DNA of 64,000 bases from NCBI RefSeq assembly GCF_001913155.1, contig NZ_CP018760.1:3720001-3784000 (forward strand). The letters run 5' to 3'. Under the pieces are notes generated by a model that made no database searches, was not told where the DNA came from, and saw nothing but the letters and a program-made list of their open reading frames with translations. The DNA is from Maribacter hydrothermalis. Lineage in GTDB: Bacteria > Bacteroidota > Bacteroidia > Flavobacteriales > Flavobacteriaceae. This document shows, piece by piece, positions 28,357-36,187 of the stretch. Every line of letters starts with the position of its first letter. Within the stretch, counting starts at the first letter, position 1. The position numbers and the translations under genes are program-made.

Positions 28357-29628
28357 ATGATAGCAAAAGTAGTAGCAGCTAGAAACTTGAGCGACGCCTG
28401 TAAAAAGGTAGTCCGCAATAAAGGTTCAGCAGGAATAGATGGTATGACCACCCAAGAGCTAAAGGCATTTATAGATGCTCACCGCTCGAAAGTGGTACAC
28501 CAACTTATTTCTAAAAGCTACAGGTCACAAGCTATCAAAGGGGTAGCGATACCTAAGGCGAATGGTAAGACCAGATTACTGGGAGTACCAACGGTAGTGG
28601 ATAGATGGCTTCAACAAGCGGTAAGCCAACAACTGGTGATTCATTTCGAACTTGATTTCGAATCAGAGAGTTACGGTTTCCGCCCAAGGAAGAACCTTCA
28701 ACAGGGAGTATTAAAAAGTCAAGAGTACATCAATGACGGCTACCAAGACTTAGTAGATATCGACCTTAAAAGTTTCTTTGATGAAGTCCAACACTATAAA
28801 CTACTTCAGCTTATTTATAACAAGGTTAAATGTCCGACCACCTTATGGTTGATCCGCAAATGGTTACGAGCGCCTATTTTAAAGAATGGGCAACTGTGTA
28901 AGCGCAGAAAAGGATTGCCACAAGGCAGCCCATTAAGTCCGTTATTGTCTAACATCATGTTAGACCAATTGGACAAACATCTAAAAGTACGAGGGTTCAG
29001 GTTCATTCGCTATGCCGATGATTTCAGTATTTACACAAAATCAAAAGCAGCGGCACGAGCGATAGGGAATGAGGTTTATCTGTTTTTAAAGGAGAAACTG
29101 GATTTACCTGTCAACCGAGCAAAGAGTGGTATTCGTAGACCCTCTACATTCAAGGTGTTGGGTTATAGGTTTACGCCAGTCTATAAGAAAGGCGTAAAGG
29201 GGAGGTATCAGTTAACAGTAAGTGAATCGGCTTGGCAAACACTCAAACGCAAGCTCAGGTACCTTACCAAGAAAACGCTACCATTGTCATTAGCAGAAAG
29301 GCTACAGCGCTTAAAACTCATCTATAGAGGATGGTTGAACAATTTCCGATTAGGAAATATAGAGACCAAACTTAAAAAGCTGGATGAATGGTTACGTAAC
29401 CGACTACGCTACTGCATATGGCACGATTGGAAGAAACCAGAGCGCAAGCGCAAGAATCTCATTGGCTTAGGCATAAAACAGGGACAAGCGTATGCTTGGA
29501 GTAGAACAAGAATGGGAGGATGGGCAGTAGCTCAAAGCCCTATACTTAGAACTACTATTACTGAAAAGCGCTTAAGAAAAAGAGGTTATGAAAGTATGCT
29601 AACGTACTACCACGTTGTAAAGTTCTGA
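28357..29628 (+). CDS. group II intron reverse transcriptase/maturase
   Basis: The ATG start gives MIAKVVAARNLSDACKKV; a TTG 39 bases upstream is possible. Reverse transcriptase motifs are present in order: KGSAGIDGMTTQEL, KTRLLGVPTVVDRWLQQAV, YGFRPRKN, VDIDLKSFFDEV, GLPQGSPLSPLLSNIMLDQL, RFIRYADDFSIYT (catalytic YADD) and the thumb/maturase domain X (WLNNFRLGN, RNRLRYCIWHDWKKPERKRK). No HNH endonuclease domain follows. It lies in intron domain IV and splices and mobilises its own intron by reverse transcription at the target. Confidence 0.93.
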   Translation: MIAKVVAARNLSDACKKVVRNKGSAGIDGMTTQELKAFIDAHRSKVVHQLISKSYRSQAIKGVAIPKANGKTRLLGVPTVVDRWLQQAVSQQLVIHFELDFESESYGFRPRKNLQQGVLKSQEYINDGYQDLVDIDLKSFFDEVQHYKLLQLIYNKVKCPTTLWLIRKWLRAPILKNGQLCKRRKGLPQGSPLSPLLSNIMLDQLDKHLKVRGFRFIRYADDFSIYTKSKAAARAIGNEVYLFLKEKLDLPVNRAKSGIRRPSTFKVLGYRFTPVYKKGVKGRYQLTVSESAWQTLKRKLRYLTKKTLPLSLAERLQRLKLIYRGWLNNFRLGNIETKLKKLDEWLRNRLRYCIWHDWKKPERKRKNLIGLGIKQGQAYAWSRTRMGGWAVAQSPILRTTITEKRLRKRGYESMLTYYHVVKF

Positions 29629-29634
29629 TATAAC

Positions 29635-29715
29635 GAACCGCCGTATACGAGACCCGTACGTACGGTGGTGTGAGGGGTGCACTCCGTCATTTGATGGCGG
29701 AGCCATCCACTCGAT
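29635..29715 (+). ncRNA. intron domains V and VI
   Basis: Domain V is the hairpin built from CCGCCGTATACGAGACCCGT and ACGTACGGTGGTG; domain VI is the CTCCGTCA/TGGCGGAG hairpin followed by an A-containing 3' tail to ACTCGAT. The same two hairpins close the truncated copy at 26.5 kb with compensating changes. Confidence 0.7.
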
Positions 29716-29727
29716 TGTAAACTGGCT

Positions 29728-30333
29728 TTATGCTATTTGTTCAATTCTTGCTCCTTTACATAATGGATAAGAATTTACAAATTCCTTAATCGATTCTTTC
29801 ATTTCAGTAAAAGAATCAGAGTAAAAATAAAGTGCAGTTTCATTTCCGCCTTCCCAATATTTTGTGATTTCTGAATTGTCATTGGTCATTTTTTTTATTT
29901 CTGAAATCACAAAATTAATGTCAGAGGTTTTATAAACTTCTGGGTCTAAATTAACTCCGTCTATATAAATTCCCAGCCCTTCTTTCTGTCCAAATTCTAT
30001 TTTTTGGTCGGTTTTTTCTATTGTCAATTTTGAGCCTTTAGGTGCTCCGAGTTCCTCCAGTTTTTTAATAATTAACTGAATATCGTTTTCGTTAATTTCG
30101 TTTGAATTTAGTTTGATTTCTAAATCGCAATATTCAAGTTCTCCTGATTTCAATTGCATAGTTCCTCCACCTGTTACTTCTCCGATTCCGTTTGCTTTTA
30201 ACAATTCCTCTAAAGGGTCTTCATAGATTTCTCCTCTGTCGAGAGGCATAATTTTGTCATTTAAAGTGGCTACGATAAAATTTCCGACATCGTTATTTTT
30301 TTGTTTTCCGAAGAGTTTTTTTATGAAGTTCAT
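29728..30333 (-). CDS. cassette C2: hypothetical protein (201 aa)
   Basis: I start at MNFIKKLFGKQKNND, which lies 24 bases inside the cassette; an upstream frame would run through the recombination site. The protein is acidic, with no signal peptide, in two alpha/beta segments: LEELLKANGIGEVTGGGTM and DIQLIIKKLEELGAPKGSKL suggest ferredoxin-like or ACT-like strands and helices. I recognise no family; such proteins often prove to be immunity-type or enzyme-associated orphans. Start bases TTGTAAAC match its end GTTTACAA. Confidence 0.65.
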   Translation of the reverse strand: MNFIKKLFGKQKNNDVGNFIVATLNDKIMPLDRGEIYEDPLEELLKANGIGEVTGGGTMQLKSGELEYCDLEIKLNSNEINENDIQLIIKKLEELGAPKGSKLTIEKTDQKIEFGQKEGLGIYIDGVNLDPEVYKTSDINFVISEIKKMTNDNSEITKYWEGGNETALYFYSDSFTEMKESIKEFVNSYPLCKGARIEQIA

Positions 30334-30350
30334 ATGTTTGTTTAGCTTGT

Positions 30351-30551
30351 TTACAACGGTCTTGGCTATGACAAGTAGGGCGGCGGACACGCACTAAACT
30401 TTCCGCCAAGCACTTAGCAAAACCTTTGGGTTTTGTTTTTTCTTTTTTTTCTGGACAAAGCAAAATCCCAAAGATTTTGCGGACTTTGCAAATACGCCCA
30501 AGCCCTTAAATATAGCACTTTCTGCCCTGTTTGTTATAGCCCGTGTTGGCA
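30351..30551 (-). repeat. attC-like site S2 (long type)
   Basis: Left core TTACAAC, right core GTTGGCA. Outer arms GGCTATGACAAGTAGGGC and GCCCTGTTTGTTATAGCC pair. The inner stem GCAAAATC/GATTTTGC belongs to the GCNAAATC series shared with S6, S7 and S9. Confidence 0.85.
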
Positions 30552-30574
30552 ACTGGCTTTTCCGTCCGAGTTAA

Positions 30575-31462
30575 TCAGTATTCATCGTCAGGATTTAGGT
30601 TTATAATATAATTGTAAACAGTAGGTTTAGTAATTAGCCAATAGTCCATTTCTCCTTTCAAGAAACTTTTTAGACCAATGATAATTTCTTTCGTTAATAA
30701 TTGAAATTTTTCCATCCACTCTGCTAAATCGTGTTCGTAAAGTTCATAATAGTTATCCTCAAACTTTTCTCTACTACGTTTTTTTATTTCGCTCAATTTT
30801 GGGATTGTATTATCAAGATTGAAATAAACGCTTAAAAATCGAAAATTTCTATGCATTGATTCGAAGAAAATTAAGTCAATGTCTTCTATTCCTAAATGGT
30901 AATCTCGGAAACTATGTTCGGATTGAAACTGCCTAAAATGTATAAGATTTGTTAAAAAAAATAATAGTTCATTTTCAAATTGGGGTCGGTCAGATTCGTA
31001 ATAATAATCGAATTTGAATGAGAAAACTCCGTCTTTACCTTCAAAAAGATTTCTTTTATTCAATTTGTAACCGAATTTATCTTGCTTAGCAAATTCTCTA
31101 AAATTTCTTTTAATCTGATAGCCTACAGACGAGAAATAGAGTTCTTTTAATTCTAAGTCAGCTACAAATATAAAAACTGGGACAGCAAATTTGAACCAAT
31201 AATTAGAAGTTGAAATATCAATTCCATTAATTTTATATGTATTGTCCTTAGTCCAAGGTATTTTCTGTCTCGATTTAAGTTGAACCAAGACTAATTCTCC
31301 AGTTAGTTCATTATCATCGTTAACTAGTTCAATATAACAGTCAATTCCGTAATCCCTTTCTGTTGCCTCTCGAATAATCCAACTACTTGGAATTTTAGAC
31401 TGAAATAATTTATAGGATTCCGATTCCGAAATATGTTGAATTGCTCGTTTTGGTAATTTCAA
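30575..31462 (-). CDS. cassette C3: DUF4365 domain protein
   Basis: The N-terminal half matches DUF4365: WIIREATERDYGIDCYIEL, then a strand with GELVLVQLKS and a lysine-rich turn, then YWFKFAVPVFIFVAD. The D...E...QxK spacing is that of PD-(D/E)XK-type nucleases, and the family is common next to defence genes. The C-terminal half is helical without known motif. Length 295 aa. Cassette start TTGGCAAC matches its end GTTGCCAA. A role in DNA cleavage is inferred from the family fold, not shown. Confidence 0.75.
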   Translation of the reverse strand: MKLPKRAIQHISESESYKLFQSKIPSSWIIREATERDYGIDCYIELVNDDNELTGELVLVQLKSRQKIPWTKDNTYKINGIDISTSNYWFKFAVPVFIFVADLELKELYFSSVGYQIKRNFREFAKQDKFGYKLNKRNLFEGKDGVFSFKFDYYYESDRPQFENELLFFLTNLIHFRQFQSEHSFRDYHLGIEDIDLIFFESMHRNFRFLSVYFNLDNTIPKLSEIKKRSREKFEDNYYELYEHDLAEWMEKFQLLTKEIIIGLKSFLKGEMDYWLITKPTVYNYIINLNPDDEY

Positions 31463-31492
31463 TGATATTTTTTTTAGCTTGTTGCCAACGTG

Positions 31493-31616
31493 TTTGTGTA
31501 TGGTTAGTTGCGTGGTTTAAGCGTTAAAGTTAGCAAATAAAAACCGAATAGAAAATCCGCGAGGATTTTCGTAAGTAGGCAAGAACCAAGCAATTAATTA
31601 TACACGGTGTTGTAAA
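31493..31616 (-). repeat. attC-like site S3 (common type)
   Basis: Left core TGCCAAC, right core GTTGTAA. Inner perfect hairpin GAAAATCCGCGAGGATTTTC with the preceding GCAAATAAAAACCGAATA. It supplies the stop codon and last residues of the C4 gene on its right. Confidence 0.88.
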
Positions 31617-32116
31617 ACGTTTTTTATTAATTTCGTTTCATAGGAAGTTCTAAATCCAACGTAACTTATTTCCTCAATTTTTATTTTTTCCTTATCAGTC
31701 CATTTTGAATCTTTATCAATCAATTTCAATTCAATAGAACTGTCATTAATCGATAATATTTTACCAACGAAATAAGAATCTTCATCATCGTAAGTATAAA
31801 TTGCTATCAGTTCAGGCATTAAGTGCTTTAAAGATGACTTTAAATCGCTGAAATTCTCAATATCGACTGATTTAAGTAGTTCAGCAGAATTGTCATTTTT
31901 TAATTCAGCGTAATCTTCTTTTTCCCAAACACGATATTTTTCAAAATCCCTGTTTTTGACTATTGTAAAACCGTCAAATTCGGCAGTTTCTTCGTTAAAA
32001 TTCAGAAGTAAAACTATTTCAGAATTCGCAACTAAACATATTCCACTATAAACTTTGTCCCAATTTGGTGCAGTATCAATGTCAATTACTAATTTCTGTT
32101 TAATTATGTCTTTCAA
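31598..32116 (-). CDS. cassette C4, second gene: hypothetical protein ending in the recombination site
   Basis: An acidic cytoplasmic protein of 172 residues: strands such as GICLVANSEIVLLLNFNEET and SSIELKLIDKDSKW suggest a beta-rich fold, but I recognise no family. Its last residues, LQHRV and the stop, are read from the arm of site S3, so recombination at that site leaves the C-terminus unchanged because the site travels with the cassette. It starts 11 bp after the upstream gene of the same cassette, so they form an operon. Confidence 0.65.
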   Translation of the reverse strand: MKDIIKQKLVIDIDTAPNWDKVYSGICLVANSEIVLLLNFNEETAEFDGFTIVKNRDFEKYRVWEKEDYAELKNDNSAELLKSVDIENFSDLKSSLKHLMPELIAIYTYDDEDSYFVGKILSINDSSIELKLIDKDSKWTDKEKIKIEEISYVGFRTSYETKLIKNVLQHRV

Positions 32117-32127
32117 AATTCAGGATT

Positions 32128-32409
32128 CTATTGATTTTTTTCTTTTATAAAATTCAATCCTTTTTCTGTAAGTGAATGATATCTTATGTTGTTTTCTCTT
32201 TTAGTGAATTCAATGTAACCAAAGTCTACTAAACACGTGACTAAAACTCCAGCTTCAACATGGTCTTTATATTTGAAATCTTTATTATTTCTAACATATT
32301 CATAAGCCATTGACGCAATGTCAAAAGGATAATCTTCGTTTAGATATTTCCAGTTTTTATTCCAAAAAACCAAAGCTTCTTCTTTAAATTCTTCGTCTGT
32401 CCAAATCAT
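32128..32409 (-). CDS. cassette C4, first gene: small winged-helix-like protein (93 aa)
   Basis: Starts about 30 bases inside the cassette. The sequence has helices FKEEALVFWNKNWKYL and FDIASMAYEYVRNN, then AGVLVTCLVDFGYIEF and RYHSLTEKGLNFIKE, which read like a recognition helix, beta wing and last helix of a winged-helix domain. It may be a small regulator or adaptor for the adjacent gene. The assignment rests on pattern only. Cassette ends TTGTAAAA/TTTTACAA match. Confidence 0.55.
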   Translation of the reverse strand: MIWTDEEFKEEALVFWNKNWKYLNEDYPFDIASMAYEYVRNNKDFKYKDHVEAGVLVTCLVDFGYIEFTKRENNIRYHSLTEKGLNFIKEKNQ

Positions 32410-32431
32410 TGATAATGTTTCCGTTAAATGT

Positions 32432-32564
32432 TTTACAACGTGTTTGTATATGATTAGTGGCGTGTGTAAGTAACTAATTTAGCAAATAAAAACCAAATAG
32501 AAAATTCGGAAGAATTTTCGTAAGAAAGCTCAAACTAGCCATTAATTATATACGGTGTTGTAAA
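32432..32564 (-). repeat. attC-like site S4 (common type)
   Basis: Left core TTACAAC, right core GTTGTAA. Inner hairpin GAAAATTCGGAAGAATTTTC: compared with S3, both strands of the stem changed together (CC/GG to TC/GA), preserving pairing. Confidence 0.88.
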
Positions 32565-32567
32565 ACG

Positions 32568-33293
32568 TTATTTTCTCCTATTTTCCACAAATTCGTAGGT
32601 GTTTTCTATTCCTTTGTTCGTTAATTCTATATGTCTTTTGAAAAATTCAGGCAAAGAGTATTTTTCATTCCAGATTTCCTCAACCTTTCCCATATCAGAC
32701 ATATTGTCAAGAATTGATTCCATATATTTTGTCTCGATTTGTTCATAATGAACAACCTTTTTTCTTCTTTCATTAAATTCTCTAAAATCAGAATCCTTAA
32801 ATTCAAATAACCAATTCAGGTTTTCGTTTTCCGAATTATTCGCACGAATTTTATCAATTACATTCGCAAACATTATAAATTTAGGATTTGGAAATTCAGA
32901 CGGAAATTCAGTCGCAATTTTATCTCCAATTCTGTCCCAAAAATTATAAAGTTTTTCATAACAAAAGCTAGCATACATTGAATATAAAGAATCATATAAA
33001 TTTTGAAAATATGTTGCTCTTTGTTTGCCCATAAAATGTTTAGATTCCGCAATTGGGTTATTTATCAATGGTCGCAAAGTGTATAAAATTCCAGTCGTGT
33101 AAATCAAGTCTGATTGGATAAAATCAATATCTCTAGTAATATTGAAATCTAATCTAGCATCTGTAGCTTTTTCTCCAATAAAAAACGGATTTCCTTTAAT
33201 TCCATCCGCATTTGTTTTTAATCCATTTACTTTTACATTTTCCGAAATTAGATTGTCAAAACCTGTTATTATTTCCTTTGTTTTTTCTTGCAT
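32568..33293 (-). CDS. cassette C5: HEPN-like hypothetical protein (241 aa)
   Basis: An all-helical protein without signal peptide. Near residues 180-190, NERRKKVVHYEQ carries an R-x4-H motif of the kind found in HEPN ribonucleases and related Cthe_2314-type proteins. A long helical middle (SLYSMYASFCYEKLYNFWDR) precedes it. HEPN proteins often act in defence or toxin-antitoxin pairs, but no partner is present in this single-gene cassette and the motif alone is weak evidence. Cassette ends TTGTAAAAC/GTTTTACAA match. Confidence 0.55.
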   Translation of the reverse strand: MQEKTKEIITGFDNLISENVKVNGLKTNADGIKGNPFFIGEKATDARLDFNITRDIDFIQSDLIYTTGILYTLRPLINNPIAESKHFMGKQRATYFQNLYDSLYSMYASFCYEKLYNFWDRIGDKIATEFPSEFPNPKFIMFANVIDKIRANNSENENLNWLFEFKDSDFREFNERRKKVVHYEQIETKYMESILDNMSDMGKVEEIWNEKYSLPEFFKRHIELTNKGIENTYEFVENRRK

Positions 33294-33324
33294 TTTGTCG
33301 TTTCGATGAGCTTTTTGGTAATGT

Positions 33325-33457
33325 TTTACAACGGTTTTGTGTATGATTAGTGGCGTGTTTAAGTAACTAATTTAGCAAATAAAAACCGAATAGAAAATCC
33401 GCGAGGATTTTCGTAAGCAAGCTCCAACTAGCCATTAATTATACACGTTGTTGCCAA
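33325..33457 (-). repeat. attC-like site S5 (common type)
   Basis: Left core TTACAAC, right core GTTGCCA. Inner hairpin GAAAATCCGCGAGGATTTTC. Between the cores it is identical to S21, because S5 and S21 are the own sites of the duplicated cassettes C6 and C22. Confidence 0.9.
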
Positions 33458-34073
33458 CTGGCTTTATTTCATTATTTCAGTCAGATAAACGATTCCGAAA
33501 ATCCAACCAACATAGAGTAGAGTGTAAGTCAGCGAGTAAACTGCTGAAATTCCAATATCTCCTTTTGTGTCTTTTGATTTATTAAAAACCAATTTTAATG
33601 CTCTGAAAAAAATCCAATACAACATTGCTAAAATTATAAAAATCGAAAACCAAAAGACAGCTTCTAAAACGATTAGTAAAATGATAATCAAAATTGTCAT
33701 TCCAATCCAGAGTAAAATGGATAAAATCAGTCCTCCAATTCCATCTCCAACTGAAACACTTGGCGTGTCAAAAGTCGGTGTTGCATTTGCCATTAAATCT
33801 CCACTTTTAAAATTCCGAAATTTTGGAAAGTTGTCAATCAGTCCGATTCCTTTATAAAGTCCGTAAGTCATAAACAGAAAAAGTGCTGTTGCAATAATTC
33901 CGAGAGACAAATAGAGATTTGAAGTCAGATTTCGGTTGTAATTAATTCCAGTCAGATAAACAGTCAGAATTGTAATTCCGATTACGAGTAATGAAACTAT
34001 GAAAACGGATTTTCCTTTTAAATAATTCTGTTTAATTTTCAATTCAGAGGTTTTTGGTCAGCTTGTTGGCAAC
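33330..34073 (-). repeat. duplicated cassette unit B, copy 1 (C6)
   Basis: Appears identical to 62074-62817 by eye. Identity begins at AACGG in the left site and ends at GGCAACG in the next; outside these cores the two flanks are unrelated. The unit is therefore one gene plus its own site. Confidence 0.92.
33464..34042 (-). CDS. cassette C6: five-helix membrane protein (copy 1)
   Basis: 192 residues with five predicted membrane helices (about 13-31, 42-62, 102-128, 129-150 and 167-188); the central pair is a continuous hydrophobic run (GMTILIIILLIVLEAVFWFS). The loop between helices 2 and 3 is Asp/Thr/Ser-rich. No named family. The protein encoded at 62208-62786 is identical. Start bases TTGCCAAC match end GTTGGCAA, a combination that differs by one base from neighbours and so tracks this cassette. 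Confidence 0.75.
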   Translation of the reverse strand: MKIKQNYLKGKSVFIVSLLVIGITILTVYLTGINYNRNLTSNLYLSLGIIATALFLFMTYGLYKGIGLIDNFPKFRNFKSGDLMANATPTFDTPSVSVGDGIGGLILSILLWIGMTILIIILLIVLEAVFWFSIFIILAMLYWIFFRALKLVFNKSKDTKGDIGISAVYSLTYTLLYVGWIFGIVYLTEIMK

Positions 34074-34263
34074 GCTCAGGCTATGGGCAGTGCGGAAGTA
34101 AACATACGATTAGTTTCCTCCACGCGAATAGCAAAATCTTTTTGTTTTGTTTTTTCTTTTTTTTGGCCAAAGCAAAATCCAAAAGATTTTGCGGTGTAGG
34201 TCGACAAGCCCAAGCCCTTGGTAAAGCACCGACGTCCGCATTGCCTATAGCCACTGTTGACAA
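34067..34263 (-). repeat. attC-like site S6 (long type)
   Basis: Left core TGGCAAC, right core GTTGACA. Inner stem GCAAAATC/GATTTTGC with loop CAAAA. Arms GGCTATGGGCAGTGCGGA and TCCGCATTGCCTATAGCC pair. Confidence 0.85.
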
Positions 34264-34612
34264 CTGTAGCGACACGCCCGAGTAAGCACGTCCGTTTACG
34301 TTCCGCTTAGGTCTCGTCCACTCATTTTTTATATTTTTTCCGCCCGAGTAAAGTCCCGCCGGTTATTTTATTCAGATCAAGACTCTCCGCCAACTTGTTT
34401 TTTTCTGGCCGATCAAAGTCCCGCGTAGTGTCAAAGTCCGAACGATCTCCTCACGTAAAGTTACTTTTTTTAAGTCCGCCGAGTGAAAAGTCCGGCGAGT
34501 ACCGTCCGGATTTTGTTGTCCGCTCCTCGTTTTTCATTAAAATCCGGTTTTCCATAAAGTCCTGCTTACGATCGATTCCGCCCAAATGATTTTTTTTCGA
34601 GCTATAGTTGTC
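34258..34612 (-). other. cassette C7: no convincing gene, repeated AAAGTCC motifs
   Basis: The unit is bounded by matching ends (TTGACAAC at its start, GTTGTCAA at its end), so it is a cassette, but the longest frame with a Met start inside it is only 34 codons (MENRILMKNEERTTKSG...). At least six AAAGTCC or AAGTCC motifs occur at intervals on the plus strand, several in the form GAGTAAAGTCC or GAGTGAAAAGTCCGGC. It may encode a structured RNA or be the remnant of a gene. Similar short motifs occur beside S7 and S9. Confidence 0.6.
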
Positions 34613-34795
34613 AACGGTCTCGTATATGGCTCGTTGCGTGCAGAAAGGCAATTGCCTTTCCGTCTGTCACGAGCCAAATCTTTTTGTTTTGTTTTTAATT
34701 TTTTTACGCTAAAAGCCAAATCCAAAAGATTTGGCGGTCTTAGCAAATATACGCAAGCCTTTGGTTAAGCAAATATCTAGCAATGAGCTATATAC
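34609..34795 (-). repeat. attC-like site S7 (long type, split by IS110 element)
   Basis: Left core GTCAAC, arm GTCTCGTATATGGCTCG pairs with GAGCTATATAC before the insertion. Inner stem GCCAAATC/GATTTGGC, a covaried version of the S2/S6 stem. The right core GTTGTAGCC lies beyond the insertion at 36094. Confidence 0.8.
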
Positions 34796-34842
34796 AACTT
34801 AAGTTTGATTCTCAGTAAATTGTTGATATAACTAGAAAGAAC

Positions 34843-34915
34843 AAAAGAGAGAATTAAGGTTACTATATACGGTGAAGCTTCAGACTTCGACAACATTGAT
34901 AATCCTTTCTCTTTT
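34843..34915 (+). ncRNA. candidate bridge-RNA target-binding hairpin of the IS110 element
   Basis: AAAAGAGA pairs with TCTCTTTT, then ATTA with TAAT, enclosing a loop. The 5' side of the loop contains CTATATACGGTG, identical to the right arm of attC-like sites here (for example S1). The 3' side contains GACAACA, whose inverse TGTTGTC fits the GTTGT core (TTGTTGTAGCC) of the interrupted site. A short GAAG/CTTC hairpin lies between. This is the layout of left and right target guides in IS110 bridge RNAs. By-eye inference. Confidence 0.5.
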
Positions 34916-35009
34916 ACTACTTAGATCACGTTCAGTTCTGTGAGACTTTAGATCTCGTTTTTAAGTTGTTGTGAGCAGAAGTAGCTGGTTCTTTCATAAA
35001 ACATTTCTT

Positions 35010-35978
35010 ATGATTAAATATAAAGAAACTTTTGGAGTTGACATCAGTAAAGATGTCTTTGATGTACATGGTAGTAGCAAAGGTCACGACCAGTATAAGA
35101 ACAATGAAACGGGGTTCAAGAAATACCTTAAGGAATTACCCAAAGGTTCATTGGTCGTTATGGAAGCTACCGGTTACTATCATTATAGGCTTGCACAGTT
35201 TCTTTACAAAAATAGTGTACTGGTATCCGTTGTAAATCCTTTATCGATAAAGCGATTTATACAAATGAAACTTGCCAAGGTAAAAACGGACAAGAGCGAT
35301 GCCAAGGCTATATGTGAATATGCCCTAATCAACGAGGTTCCTATTTACAATGCCTTGACGGATACCCAGAGCGAATGTTTACAGTTGTTCCGCTTATTGG
35401 ATACTTATTTAAAACAACGTACCGCGACCAAGAACAAGATACATGGGGAAGCTGTTTTGGGGATACCCTCAAAGTTTGTCTATCGTTCCTTGATACGTAA
35501 CAAGAAGCAGCTGAACAAAGAGGTAGCAGCTATCGAGTCAAAGATACTATCATTGGTAAAGGAGGACCAACAGGAGCAATTAACATTGTTAACGTCAATA
35601 CCAGGAATAGGACAAAAGACTGCATTGTTCTTAATTGTTGTCACTGACGGTTTCAACAAGTTCGAAACAGCAGCACAGCTTTGTAGTTATGTAGGTATAA
35701 CCCCCACGATACGAGAGTCGGGGAGCAGTGTAAGAGGTCGGGCGCGAATAAGTAAGGTCGGCAATAGAAAGCTTCGTAATCTATTGTTTCTATGTTCTTT
35801 CAATGCCTGTAAACACAACAAGGCATGCAGAGAAGTATATGAGCGAATCGTGAACAAGGGTAAGAGCAAGAAACTGGCACTGATAGCCGTTGCCAACAAA
35901 CTATTAAAACAGTCTTTTGCTATCGCAAAATCTGGCAGACCATATGATGAAACTTACGTTTCTATATTGCCTAGATAA
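35010..35978 (+). CDS. IS110-family transposase (DEDD recombinase)
   Basis: The ATG gives MIKYKETFGVDISKDVFDVH; a GTG 39 bases earlier is possible. N-terminal RuvC-like DEDD domain: FGVDISKDVFD (first Asp), VVMEATGYYH (Glu), and KTDKSDAKAICEYA (two Asp). C-terminal IS116/IS110/IS902 domain: LTSIPGIGQKTALFLIVVTD, SYVGITPTIRESGSSVRGR (catalytic-type Ser) and KLALIAVANKLLK. Length 323 aa fits. It makes seeker-type, RNA-guided insertions in characterised relatives (IS621). GC is higher than in neighbouring cassettes. Confidence 0.92.
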   Translation: MIKYKETFGVDISKDVFDVHGSSKGHDQYKNNETGFKKYLKELPKGSLVVMEATGYYHYRLAQFLYKNSVLVSVVNPLSIKRFIQMKLAKVKTDKSDAKAICEYALINEVPIYNALTDTQSECLQLFRLLDTYLKQRTATKNKIHGEAVLGIPSKFVYRSLIRNKKQLNKEVAAIESKILSLVKEDQQEQLTLLTSIPGIGQKTALFLIVVTDGFNKFETAAQLCSYVGITPTIRESGSSVRGRARISKVGNRKLRNLLFLCSFNACKHNKACREVYERIVNKGKSKKLALIAVANKLLKQSFAIAKSGRPYDETYVSILPR

Positions 35979-36090
35979 ATAGCATATAAATTGAATAAAA
36001 AAAGCTCAAGAATCTGTTTTTTGAATCTATGAGCCTAGATTAATATTGTCTCAGATTAAAGAAGAATTTGTTTGTTTTTTACCTCAGTTC

Positions 36091-36101
36091 TTTGTTGTAG
36101 C
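36091..36101 (-). repeat. attC-like site S7, right end
   Basis: TTTGTTGTAGC resumes the site after the IS110 element. The core GTTGTAGCCAG pairs with the start of cassette C8 (TTGTAGCCA), completing its cassette rule. Confidence 0.75.
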
Positions 36102-36187
36102 CAGTTTTTCTCCGCTCTGTTTCCGTTATTGATTCAATTCCGTCCGAGTAAAAAGTCCGACCGATTTTAATTCTCAGCATTTATCTC

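Larger units (their letters stand above)
27869..29715 (+). mobile_element. complete group II intron inserted in S1
   Basis: The 5' end GTGTGCCC fits the group II GUGYG consensus. About 490 bases of structured RNA precede the maturase gene, and domain V/VI follows (GTACGTACGGTGGTGTG, then hairpin CTCCGTCATTTGATGGCGGAG), ending CCACTCGAT. Removing it rejoins ACGGTGT with TGTAAAC and restores an intact site, which fixes both ends (1847 nt). Size, the lack of an endonuclease domain, and insertion at an attC core opposite to the cassette genes are traits of group IIC-attC introns; the class is inferred, not proven. Confidence 0.88.
34796..36090 (+). mobile_element. IS110-family element inserted in S7
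   Basis: About 1.3 kb separates the two halves of site S7 and contains one IS110-type transposase. There are no terminal inverted repeats or target duplication that I can see, as usual for this family. The exact ends are estimated from where the site sequence stops (TATATAC) and resumes (TTTGTTGTAGCC). The long non-coding left end is where IS110-group elements encode the bridge RNA. Confidence 0.78.

Noticed and set aside
34451..34746. Two overlapping frames on the minus strand in C7/S7
   Set aside because: Both start within site S7 and read through its palindrome; only a 34-codon frame is internal, with no recognisable features.
34744..34751. A TATATTTG promoter box within site S7 that might drive cassettes
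   Set aside because: An exact box occurs in only one site; the equivalents in S1, S2, S9 and S14 deviate, so a general promoter role for the sites is not supported.
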